Source of the DNA: Cyanobacteria bacterium UBA9971
GTDB taxonomy: Bacteria; Cyanobacteriota; Vampirovibrionia; Gastranaerophilales; UBA9971
Length of the DNA stretch: 5,836 nt
Direction: 5' to 3'
Assembly: GCA_003499955.1 (NCBI GenBank)
Contig: DNRP01000048.1
Location: 4,243 to 10,078 of the forward strand
Shown here: in pieces, positions 1 through 5,187 of the stretch
Numbering within the stretch: the stretch's first letter is position 1
How the letters are laid out: every line of letters begins with the position of its first letter
The notes under the pieces: generated by a model
Seen by the model: the letters and a program-made list of their open reading frames with translations, nothing else
What the model was told of the DNA's origin: nothing
Database searches by the model: none
Made by a program: the position numbers and the translations under genes

Positions 1-507
1 AATAATATAGCAATGCCGCCGGCAGATCAGGCAGGACAATCTATGCCGGTTCGAAAAAGAAAATCGGCGCGTTCCTATGTGAAGCAGGTTAAACCAAAAG
101 ATATCCCGCCGCCCAGTAAAGATTTAAGTGCTGTTCTTGCTGAAGCTTTCACAAGACGTACTTATGAAGTCGATATAAGAAACATTTCCTGGGAAATTAC
201 CGCTGATATGGCAAGAAATCCCGTATTTAAAAATTATATTATGGTTACAGGTCAAGCTTTAAAAAGCGCATTGGCTCGAGATTTATCGCTGGCTAATGAA
301 AGAGCCCTGAATACACAGATGGAAATTAAAACCGTTATGGATTTAAACGGCAATATTTTAGAAGCTGATATTGTTCAAAGCAGCGGCTCTCAAGAAGTCG
401 ATAAAATTTGTTTGGAAACTTATAAAACAACTATTCAATTTACTAAACTTCCAAAAATTAATGTAAATAGAGATAAAATTAAAGCCAATTTGATTATCAG
501 TTTTTAA
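1..507 (+). CDS. TonB-family C-terminal domain protein (5' end outside window)
   Basis: The reading frame is open from the first base, with no stop before the ATG at 13, so this is probably the 3' part of a longer gene; the 13 start would give 164 residues. Numbered from that ATG, residues 1-40 are basic and proline-rich (VKPKDIPPPSK), like the periplasm-spanning linker of TonB proteins. Residues about 80-164 resemble a TonB/TolA C-terminal domain: a variable helix, then strands around IKTVMDLNGNILEADIVQSSG, the small conserved SSG turn, a helix beginning with VDKICLE, and FTKLP before the final strand. In the family this domain contacts outer-membrane partners and passes on energy from the inner membrane. 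The N-terminal membrane anchor would lie upstream and cannot be seen. A sigma-like gene follows after 24 bp, suggesting co-transcription. The family call rests on pattern, not on a search; the partner and substrate are unknown. Confidence 0.62.
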   Translation, partial: NNIAMPPADQAGQSMPVRKRKSARSYVKQVKPKDIPPPSKDLSAVLAEAFTRRTYEVDIRNISWEITADMARNPVFKNYIMVTGQALKSALARDLSLANERALNTQMEIKTVMDLNGNILEADIVQSSGSQEVDKICLETYKTTIQFTKLPKINVNRDKIKANLIISF

Positions 508-531
508 TTAAAAATTAGAGAAACAAAAAAT

Positions 532-1104
532 ATGAATATTACACAGGAACAAAAAGAATTTATAGAAAATGTTATTAAAGAATGTCAGGGCTACAAAGGG
601 CATGAGTACTTGCTTGATGAGTTTTGTAATGAAGTTATCAGGCGCGCGTACAGTTTTGTTTCTAAACAAAATGAACTTGATAATATTAAGGTTTATTTAA
701 AAAGAATAGCAAATACCGCAATAATAGATATAATCAAAAATTCAATAAATCAATCCTGTTCTTATAAAAGTGATGACAAGGATTGTGGTGAGCAGGAAGC
801 TTTAAATATTGGTTATGAATTTGATGAAAACGGTGATATTGCTTTAAATTATGATATTTCTTTTGAAGAATTATCAGAGAAACAGGTTTGTTTGTCTGAT
901 AACCGGATAAATCAGATTAAAGAGATTGTTTGCAATATTGATGAAAATAATAATTCGGGTTTTCACAAAAATATATTTGAATTAAGGTACATAAAAGGTC
1001 TGAACAACGCGGAAATTGCAGAAAAACTTGAAATTAAAGAAGCTGAAGCAGATAAAAAACTTTTATTTCTTCTTAATAAGATTGGGAAAGAAATTAAAAA
1101 ATGA
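532..1104 (+). CDS. Small sigma-70-like (ECF-type) protein
   Basis: A 190-residue acidic protein with the layout of a two-domain sigma factor. Residues about 25-72 resemble region 2: a helical stretch with an F(C)NEVIRRAYSFV core, then VYLKRIANTAIIDIIKN, close to the usual 'yL.riA.N...D..R' pattern. Residues about 122-190 resemble region 4, with FELRYIKGLNNAEIAEKLEI matching the sigma helix-turn-helix (L-R-Y-x-x-G-L-x-x-x-E-I-A-x-x-L) and then a recognition-helix position. The linker (75-120) is acidic and poorly conserved-looking. The expected role is promoter recognition by RNA polymerase, possibly with few targets; it could instead be a degenerate sigma-like regulator, since the recognition helix (KEAEADKKLLFLLNKI) is less basic than usual. 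The ribosome site is weak (GAG about 11 bases before ATG). The stop overlaps the next gene's start (ATGA), so the two are probably translationally coupled. No anti-sigma factor is recognisable nearby, although the downstream secreted protein is a positional candidate partner. Confidence 0.6.
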   Translation: MNITQEQKEFIENVIKECQGYKGHEYLLDEFCNEVIRRAYSFVSKQNELDNIKVYLKRIANTAIIDIIKNSINQSCSYKSDDKDCGEQEALNIGYEFDENGDIALNYDISFEELSEKQVCLSDNRINQIKEIVCNIDENNNSGFHKNIFELRYIKGLNNAEIAEKLEIKEAEADKKLLFLLNKIGKEIKK

Positions 1105-1646
1105 AATTAATTATTTCATTAATTTTCTCTTTTATTATTTCCGCCGCAGCTTTTGCCCAGGAGGTGACGGATGGCTGGGACTCGGTAATGAAGGATTATA
1201 GCAGCGCTGAATTTGGAAAAATTATATCAGGAGCCGAATATAAAAAAGCCATAGAAACAAAAGAAAGTTTTATTAAAAAAAATAAAAAAAATAAAAAAGA
1301 TTCGGGAAAAACAACAGAAACACAGCTGGAACCGAGCTTAGTGTTTGATGTTCCCGATTCGCCTTGTCCGTTGTTGATTTTACCTGCGGATGTGTGTTAT
1401 GAAAATTTGATTGTTAAGCAGGGATTTTATCTGGTTAATTTAAAATTTAACGGAGGAAAATATTTTCTTGAACTAAGGCAGGGGAATAATATTCCTGTTG
1501 CGGCTATTGAAGCAAAAGGACATATAGCTCCGGGTAAAATTATTTTAAAACCGCAAGTTTCAGTTGAAAATGTTGATGATAAAATGATAAAAATTAATTA
1601 TAGCGGAGATAATCTTATTTTAGAGTCGATTTTGTGGAAATTATAA
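1101..1646 (+). CDS. Secreted protein of unknown function
   Basis: Not recognised as a known family. It is 181 residues long, with a clear Sec signal peptide: K2, a hydrophobic core at 3-17, and AFA before a likely cleavage after residue 19 (then QEV). Residues 55-72 are very lysine-rich (KKNKKNKKDSGK), encoded by two A8 runs and an A6 run, probably a flexible linker. Residues about 80-181 look like a compact beta-rich domain with two cysteines (89 and 99, in DSPCP and DVCYE) that could form a disulfide in the periplasm. The gene overlaps the sigma-like gene by 4 bp (ATGA) and its own stop lies 13 bp inside the nifB-type gene, so it is embedded in the operon. A role in envelope signalling with the upstream sigma-like and TonB-like proteins is only a guess from position. 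Confidence 0.75.
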   Translation: MKLIISLIFSFIISAAAFAQEVTDGWDSVMKDYSSAEFGKIISGAEYKKAIETKESFIKKNKKNKKDSGKTTETQLEPSLVFDVPDSPCPLLILPADVCYENLIVKQGFYLVNLKFNGGKYFLELRQGNNIPVAAIEAKGHIAPGKIILKPQVSVENVDDKMIKINYSGDNLILESILWKL

Positions 1647-2491
1647 CGAATCACCCGTGTTTTAGCGAGGAAAAAAGCAAAAAATACGCGAGAATACATC
1701 TTCCGGTTGCACCTGACTGTAATATTCAATGTAATTACTGCAACAGAAAATATGATTGCGCTAATGAAAGCCGTCCGGGTGTGACAAGCAAAATGTTAAC
1801 GCCTATCGAAGCTTGCGAACTTTTTTCAAAGACAAAAAGTAGTATGGAAAATCTTTCAGTGGTAGGATTCGCAGGGCCGGGGGATGCTTTAGCAAATTTT
1901 GATAATGTGAAAAAAACTGTTAATTTAATAAAAGAATGGATTGCTTCGTCGCAAACTCCTCGCAATGATAGTAGTATATTGTTTTGTCTTTCTACCAACG
2001 GGCTTTTGTTGCCTGATTATGCGGAAGAGCTTATAAATATCGGCATAACTCATTTGACTGTTACAATTAATGCTGTAGACGAAGCTTTAATCCCGCAGAT
2101 TTATGAAAATTTTTATTATAAAGGTGAAAATCTTTCTCCTGAAGAAGCCGCGCCAATTTTAATACATAACCAGCTTTCGGGATTAAAAAAGCTTTCTTCG
2201 GAGGGTTTGACCTGCAAAGTTAATATTCTTTGCCTTGAAGGAATAAATGACAGCCATATAGAAGATGTTGTCAAAACGGTTAAAGATAATGGCGCGTTTA
2301 TGACGAATATAACTAAATTAATCCCGGCAAAAGGCTCTAGGTTTGAGAATAAAATACCTATTGACGATAAAAAACTTATGGAAATCAAAAAAAAATGTTC
2401 TGTTCACATAAAGCAAATGTATCACTGCAAACAGTGTAGGGCGGATGCTATTGGTTTATTGGGGCAGGATAAAATATTGTGCGGCAAATAA
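1634..2491 (+). CDS. nifB: NifB-family radical SAM protein (FeMo-cofactor biosynthesis type), short form
   Basis: NifB uses S-adenosylmethionine to fuse two [4Fe-4S] clusters and insert a carbide, giving NifB-co, the precursor of nitrogenase cofactors. The 285 residues keep the family signatures in order: HPCF (7-10), H22, the radical SAM triad C29/C33/C36 in CNIQCNYC, NRKYDCANESRPGV (37-50, with C42), GFAGPGDALAN (78-88), FCLSTNGLLLP (117-127, C118), THLTVTINAVD, the LIPAKGS region, and the C-terminal CKQCRADAIGLLGQD with its CxxC. C9, H22, C42, C118 and the last CxxC match positions I recall as ligands of the auxiliary clusters. The protein ends after this domain, so the NifX-like domain of many NifB proteins is absent, as in archaeal-type forms. 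The start is GTG at 1634, with a weak AGAG eight bases upstream; HPCF close to the N-terminus supports it. The gene overlaps the upstream stop by 13 bp. Relative to other NifB proteins there seem to be about ten extra residues before C118, coinciding with a repeat unit. No nifH, D, K, E or N is in view, so a nitrogenase role is inferred from family only. Confidence 0.88.
   Translation: MEIITNHPCFSEEKSKKYARIHLPVAPDCNIQCNYCNRKYDCANESRPGVTSKMLTPIEACELFSKTKSSMENLSVVGFAGPGDALANFDNVKKTVNLIKEWIASSQTPRNDSSILFCLSTNGLLLPDYAEELINIGITHLTVTINAVDEALIPQIYENFYYKGENLSPEEAAPILIHNQLSGLKKLSSEGLTCKVNILCLEGINDSHIEDVVKTVKDNGAFMTNITKLIPAKGSRFENKIPIDDKKLMEIKKKCSVHIKQMYHCKQCRADAIGLLGQDKILCGK
1939..1969. repeat. Palindromic dispersed-repeat unit inside nifB
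   Basis: The unit begins with gattgcttcg and ends with ctcgcaatga(t), with inverted arms ATTGC/GCAAT. Both 10-mers recur exactly in the intergenic element near 4911-4920 and 4956-4965. Here the unit is read in frame as part of residues 103-112 (IASSQTPRND), just where the protein seems about ten residues longer than other NifB proteins as I remember them. It resembles the intragenic palindromic elements known from Rickettsia; relation to those is not implied. Confidence 0.6.
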
Positions 2492-2525
2492 AAACCTGCT
2501 TTTTCAAAAGAAAAGCAGGTTTTTA
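2489..2525 (+). terminator. Rho-independent terminator of the nifB operon
   Basis: A perfect 15-bp stem pairs 2489-2503 with 2511-2525 around a short loop. It is flanked by A and T runs on both sides (aaaacctgc and gcaggtttt), and starts within the nifB stop codon. The A/T symmetry means it can work in both directions and may also end the - strand transcript of the 59-residue gene that stops at 2544. Confidence 0.9.
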
Positions 2526-2543
2526 AAGTTCTTAAACTGAATT

Positions 2544-2723
2544 CTATTTATTAAAAATAGATTCTAATCTTCTTTTTACGGCTTCAATGCGGATTTCTTC
2601 AATTGAAGCATGCGGATGCCCAAAAAGATTTTGTGAATGTTTTCTTGTGATTTCTGCTACTCGAAATTTTCTTTGTTCAACATAAGACGTTGAAGTGTTT
2701 TCTTTGATAATTGTAATGCTCAT
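2544..2723 (-). CDS. Small hypothetical protein, 59 residues
   Basis: A short frame on the - strand begins MSITIIKENTSTSYVEQ and ends RRLESIFNK. It is supported by a strong Shine-Dalgarno (AAGAGAGG, complement of 2729-2736) five bases before the ATG. It lies 30 bp downstream of the DUF1858 gene on the same strand, and its stop is close to a shared terminator. The protein is soluble and charged: a basic middle section (QRKFRVAEITRKHSQN), a GHPHAS turn at 35-40, and a C-terminal amphipathic helix (IEEIRIEAVKRRLESIF). There are no cysteines and no membrane segment. I recognise no family. Co-transcription with the redox-disulfide protein is the only hint to function. Coding is likely given the ribosome site, spacing and clean start and stop. 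Confidence 0.75.
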   Translation of the reverse strand: MSITIIKENTSTSYVEQRKFRVAEITRKHSQNLFGHPHASIEEIRIEAVKRRLESIFNK

Positions 2724-2753
2724 GATTGCCTCTCTTCTTTTATTTATTTTTTA

Positions 2754-2960
2754 TTATATTAAAATCGCGTTAAGTTCTTCTACGAGTTTGTCAGCATCAA
2801 TTCCGTGAACTTTCGCGCCGGCTTCAAGGTTTTCAAATCTTGCCGCGGCGCAGCCGATGCATCCAAGCCCGTTGCGCGCAAAAACTTCAATTGTTTCAGG
2901 GTATGTTTGAACGATTTCTAATATGCTCATTTCTTTTGTGATTTTTTTCTCTTCAGTCAT
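2754..2960 (-). CDS. DUF1858 / hybrid-cluster-associated redox disulfide domain protein
   Basis: A 68-residue protein that is nearly all DUF1858 domain. Residues 7-30 (ITKEMSILEIVQTYPETIEVFARNG) form the usual N-terminal helix pair; GLGCIGCAAA holds the CxxC pair C34/C37; then comes ENLEAGAKVHGID and a C-terminal LVEELNAIL helix. The family is frequent in anaerobes and is often found beside or fused to hybrid cluster protein and other redox enzymes; the two cysteines are thought to act as a redox disulfide or metal site. The exact reaction is not established. An AAGGA ribosome site (2968-2972, complement) lies seven bases before the ATG, and a well-spaced promoter is found upstream. The gene leads a two-gene unit with the 59-residue ORF. 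M11 is a possible alternative start, but would cut the domain. Confidence 0.87.
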   Translation of the reverse strand: MTEEKKITKEMSILEIVQTYPETIEVFARNGLGCIGCAAARFENLEAGAKVHGIDADKLVEELNAILI

Positions 2961-3002
2961 GATTTGTTCCTTTATTTCTTTTTCAGTACTTGTGAAAATT
3001 AT

Positions 3003-3031
3003 ATTATAAAAAATATGTACAAATGTTACAA
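3003..3031 (-). promoter_or_regulatory. Sigma-70-type promoter of the DUF1858 unit
   Basis: On the - strand a TTGTAA -35 box (complement of 3026-3031) and a perfect TATAAT -10 box (complement of 3003-3008) are separated by exactly 17 bases. Transcription would start near 2996, giving a leader of about 36 bases before the ATG at 2960. Chance matches are easy in such AT-rich DNA, but the spacing and position are ideal. Confidence 0.68.
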
Positions 3032-3082
3032 AATAAAAGAATTTATTAAAGTTTTTATTTCAAATGCCGATATAAATATTAA

Positions 3083-3160
3083 GAGATGTCCACCTTGAGT
3101 GGGCAGTCCCAAAAACCCTCCTCCCCATATCTAGTAGCCGCCTAAAAAGAGCGGCTTTTT
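3083..3160 (+). ncRNA. Candidate small RNA (or 19-codon ORF) ending in a terminator
   Basis: This GC-richer stretch differs from its AT-rich flanks and holds a 7-bp hairpin (3087-3093 with 3099-3105, one G-U pair, loop CTTGA), a GGG-cagt-CCC mini-hairpin, a CCCTCCTCCCC pyrimidine run, and then a terminator. No gene on the + strand precedes it, so the terminator implies a separate short transcript. A TATAAA box at 3071-3076 could be its -10, but no good -35 is visible. An overlapping 19-codon frame (ATG 3086, TAA 3143-3145) lacks a usable ribosome site. I recognise no RNA family. The RNA's 5' end is uncertain. Confidence 0.35.
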
Positions 3161-3164
3161 CTTT
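3136..3164 (+). terminator. Rho-independent terminator
   Basis: Stem AGCCGC (3136-3141) pairs with GCGGCT (3151-3156) around a nine-base loop, followed by a T-rich tract (TTTTCTTT). The T run lies only on the + side, so it ends + strand transcription, where no annotated gene lies nearby upstream. Confidence 0.72.
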
Positions 3165-3181
3165 GCGTAAAAATAGAGTTT

Positions 3182-3315
3182 GTCATTCTGAGACGAAGTC
3201 GAAGAATCTGTCTAATGTTGCAGATAATTTTGAATCATTATTTTGAAAAACAGAAACAATGAAGTATTTATCAATTTATAATGCTGGACAAATCCTTCGT
3301 TGCACTCAGGATGAC
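3182..3315. repeat. Inverted-repeat element, GTCATTCTGAG type
   Basis: Ends of about 30 bp form an imperfect inverted repeat: 3182-3212 begins GTCATTCTGAG and contains CGAAGAATCTGTC; 3287-3315 is its near reverse complement (GACAAATCCTTCG, then CTCAGGATGAC). The interior is about 74 bp of AT-rich DNA without a coding frame. It looks like a small non-autonomous, MITE-like or REP-like dispersed element lying between nrdR and the putative small RNA. No transposase or clear target-site duplication is seen. Confidence 0.65.
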
Positions 3316-3348
3316 AAAAATGTATTCAGAATAAAAAAACGTGTATTG

Positions 3349-3816
3349 CTAATTTGAAAAAGTTAAAGTTTTTCCGCAAAGGTTTATTTCTTTATAAAGA
3401 TCTTCTATGGTTTCAAATTTTTTGAATACGGATAAATATCTTAAATAAGCTATTTCATTTACAGGTTTAAGATATTCCAGAATTTTTTCACCAATATAAG
3501 CGCTGGTTATTTCTTTTTTGCCGAGAAGTGAAATCCCGAATTCTATACGCGCCGCTATTTCCTGAATAATTTCCTGCTCGATTTCATATTTTACACAGGA
3601 GTTAGAGATACTTTTAATGATTTTTTCTCGTGAATATTCTTCTTTTAATTTGTTTTTTTTGATAACCATTACAGGAGAGATTTCAACTCTTTCATAAGTT
3701 GTAAACCTTTGCTGACAGTTTTCGCATTCTCTACGGCGTCTTATGCAGGCTTTTTCCGATGACATGCGTGATTCAAGAACTTTGGTGTCTTCGTGACTGC
3801 AAAAAGGACAAATCAT
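3349..3816 (-). CDS. nrdR: NrdR transcriptional repressor of ribonucleotide reductase genes
   Basis: NrdR senses ATP/dATP through an ATP-cone and represses ribonucleotide reductase operons in the cytoplasm. The protein (155 residues from the ATG at 3816) starts MICPFC and has a zinc ribbon with C3/C6 and C31/C34, the family signature VLESRMSSEKACIRRRRECENCQQRFTTYER, and then the ATP-cone (about residues 47-137: VIKKNKLKEEYSREKI through YLRYLSVFKKFE). Length and order match the usual 150-160 residue family. A TTG six bases upstream (3822) would add two residues, but the AGGGGA ribosome site abuts it and is correctly spaced for the ATG. The gene stands alone: 139 bp separate it from lgt upstream on the same strand, and no nrd genes are in the window. 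A weak NrdR-box-like site lies upstream, suggesting autoregulation. Confidence 0.95.
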   Translation of the reverse strand: MICPFCSHEDTKVLESRMSSEKACIRRRRECENCQQRFTTYERVEISPVMVIKKNKLKEEYSREKIIKSISNSCVKYEIEQEIIQEIAARIEFGISLLGKKEITSAYIGEKILEYLKPVNEIAYLRYLSVFKKFETIEDLYKEINLCGKTLTFSN

Positions 3817-3822
3817 ACTCAA

Positions 3823-3828
3823 TCCCCT
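3823..3828 (-). promoter_or_regulatory. Ribosome binding site deciding the nrdR start
   Basis: AGGGGA on the - strand lies six bases before the ATG at 3816 but directly touches the TTG at 3822. It therefore supports the ATG, giving the usual MICPFC-type N-terminus, over the longer TTG start. Confidence 0.7.
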
Positions 3829-3860
3829 AATAGGCTCTATATATCTTTTATGAGAACTTA

Positions 3861-3876
3861 AAACAGTATATCGTGC
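3861..3876 (-). promoter_or_regulatory. Possible NrdR box upstream of nrdR
   Basis: The - strand 16-mer GCACGATATACTGTTT matches about 12 of 16 positions of the NrdR-box consensus as I recall it (ACACwATATATwGTGT). It lies 45 bases before the nrdR start and just downstream of a TATAAA box (3880-3885, complement). A poorer half-match ending in AGTGT lies 34 bases further upstream, near the helical spacing at which NrdR boxes usually pair. AT-richness makes chance matches likely. Confidence 0.3.
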
Positions 3877-3955
3877 ATTTTTATAATGTTTTTTACACTT
3901 TATAAGTCTAAATAATAATAGTATTAAATGATACCATGTTTTATTGCTCGAATGG

Positions 3956-4768
3956 CTAGTTTTTTAAGTCTGTATCATGATTCTGTTTTTGTTTTAAGAC
4001 TAAATAAAGACCGATGATACCTGCCAAAAACATAATAATACTAATGAATTGCGCGATAGGCAAGCCAAAAATAACATAAATATTGTCTATCCGAATACCT
4101 TCAATTATAAATCTTCCTAAAGAATATAAAATAAAATAAAAGCATGTTATTGAGCCGGTTTTATTTTTAAAGTTTTTTCTGACAACAGTTATTAATATTA
4201 TAAAAACTACTAAATTCCAGAGAAATTCATATAAAAAAGTCGGGTGAAAATATCCAAAACTAATATATTCCAGAGGTCTGTTTGCAGGGGGAATATATAA
4301 TTTCCATGGCAAGTTTGTGGGGCTTCCAAAGGCTTCCGAGTTGAAAAAATTCCCCCATCTTCCGATTGCTTGAGCAAATATCATGCCATAGGCAAAGATA
4401 TCAGTATATTTCAGCAGGGATATTTTATGATGTTTTGTATAAAAATAAATTATTAAGATGCTTCCAATAATTACTCCATGTATAGAAAGACCTCCTCGCC
4501 ATGTCATGAAACTTTCCAGAATATGATGGGAGTAATATTTCCAGTTGAAAATTACATAATACAGTCTTGCAAAAATTACTCCACCGATAAGCAATAAAGT
4601 TGAAAGATCAATTATATGTTCTCTGGTTTTGTCATCGGGATAATCTTTTTTTGCTATTATAAGCGTTATAAAAAGTCCGACAAGAAAAGCCAGAGCAATT
4701 ATTATGCCATACCAGTAAATGGTTAGAGATCCTATATGGAATGCGACTGCTCCGGGCGATTTTAGCAT
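3956..4768 (-). CDS. lgt: Prolipoprotein diacylglyceryl transferase
   Basis: Lgt moves a diacylglyceryl group from phosphatidylglycerol to the lipobox cysteine of prolipoproteins, the first step of lipoprotein maturation in the inner membrane. The 270-residue protein has about seven hydrophobic segments and the family hallmarks in order: IYWYGIIIALAF (17-28), WRGGLSIHGVIIG (90-102, with H97), the signature GRWGNFFNSEAFG (136-148, with R137, N140 and N143), FHPTFLYE (174-181), and GRFIIEGIR (218-226, with R219, E223 and R226). These match the conserved Lgt residues of characterised enzymes, so it should be active. The start is supported by AAAGGA (complement of 4776-4781) seven bases before the ATG. 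It is 20-odd residues shorter than the E. coli enzyme, mostly at the ends. An inverted-repeat element begins 58 bp upstream; no convincing promoter is seen between them. nrdR lies 139 bp downstream on the same strand. Confidence 0.97.
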   Translation of the reverse strand: MLKSPGAVAFHIGSLTIYWYGIIIALAFLVGLFITLIIAKKDYPDDKTREHIIDLSTLLLIGGVIFARLYYVIFNWKYYSHHILESFMTWRGGLSIHGVIIGSILIIYFYTKHHKISLLKYTDIFAYGMIFAQAIGRWGNFFNSEAFGSPTNLPWKLYIPPANRPLEYISFGYFHPTFLYEFLWNLVVFIILITVVRKNFKNKTGSITCFYFILYSLGRFIIEGIRIDNIYVIFGLPIAQFISIIMFLAGIIGLYLVLKQKQNHDTDLKN

Positions 4769-4825
4769 TTTAGATTCCTTTCTTTTTTTTATTTAATTTA
4801 GCATATCATAATCCTGCGAGAAGTC

Positions 4826-4966
4826 GTCATTGCGGGGCATAAAATGACTATTATGAGTTAGGATTAGTCAACCGAAGCAATCTTCTAAAGTGTGGCGTTG
4901 GCATTAGGAAGATTGCTTCGTTAAAAAAATCAATGACTTTAAAGATGTTTTATGTCTCGCAATGAC
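4826..4966. repeat. Nested inverted-repeat element, GTCATTGCG/GAAGCAATC type
   Basis: Outer arms GTCATTGCG (4826-4834) and CGCAATGAC (4958-4966) are perfect inverted repeats. Inside lies a second perfect 13-bp inverted repeat, CGAAGCAATCTTC (4873-4885) with GAAGATTGCTTCG (4908-4920). The pattern is two copies of one unit facing each other, each reading from GTCATTGCG to GAAGCAATC. The same 10-mers make up the unit inside nifB. No coding frame is present. It is probably a non-autonomous dispersed element; whether RNA hairpins or DNA mobility matter is unknown. Confidence 0.72.
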
Positions 4967-5133
4967 AATAAAGTAGTTTTGTAAATGAATGTTAAGCGTT
5001 TTGTAACAAAATTTCTAACATGAAACATTTAATTTTTAATTATTTTGTATATATTTTAAATTTACTAAATATTTTTAATTTATATATGCCAGAGTAGGAA
5101 TTTAGGGGTAAAACACTTGTAGAAAGGTATTTC

Positions 5134-5187
5134 ATGAGAAAAACCATGATTTATAAGATTAACATGAACTATCGAGCAATTCTATAA
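5134..5187 (+). CDS. Possible 17-residue leader peptide
   Basis: A frame encoding MRKTMIYKINMNYRAIL has an AAAGG ribosome site six bases before its ATG. It ends in TAA exactly one base before the left arm of a 13-bp hairpin. This arrangement recalls upstream ORFs that control a following gene, here the one at 5279. It contains no run of one amino acid that would identify an attenuator, and a frame this short arises easily by chance, so the call is tentative. Confidence 0.28.
   Translation: MRKTMIYKINMNYRAIL

Noticed and set aside
1016..1201. Open frame of 61 codons on the + strand
   Set aside because: It overlaps the sigma-like gene and the secreted-protein gene out of frame, has no ribosome site, and its translation is low-complexity.
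1735..1998. Open frame of 87 codons on the - strand
   Set aside because: It lies wholly antisense to the highly conserved part of nifB and has no recognisable domain.
2116..2388. Open frame of 90 codons on the - strand
   Set aside because: Antisense to the second half of nifB, with no ribosome site or family resemblance.
1634..2491. Other radical SAM families (MoaA, PqqE or activating-enzyme type)
   Set aside because: The HPCF, NRKYDCANESRPGV, GPGD and CKQCRADA motifs together are specific to NifB.
3086..3145. 19-codon frame ending in VAA, reminiscent of a tmRNA tag peptide
   Set aside because: No tRNA-like acceptor, pseudoknots or sufficient length for tmRNA; the stop lies in a terminator stem. 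The VAA ending is most likely coincidence.
3820..3822. TTG start for nrdR two codons upstream
   Set aside because: The AGGGGA ribosome site touches the TTG and is well spaced for the ATG at 3816, which also gives the usual N-terminus of the family.
4826..4966. CRISPR array
   Set aside because: The repeated units are inverted rather than direct and regularly spaced, and no cas gene is nearby.
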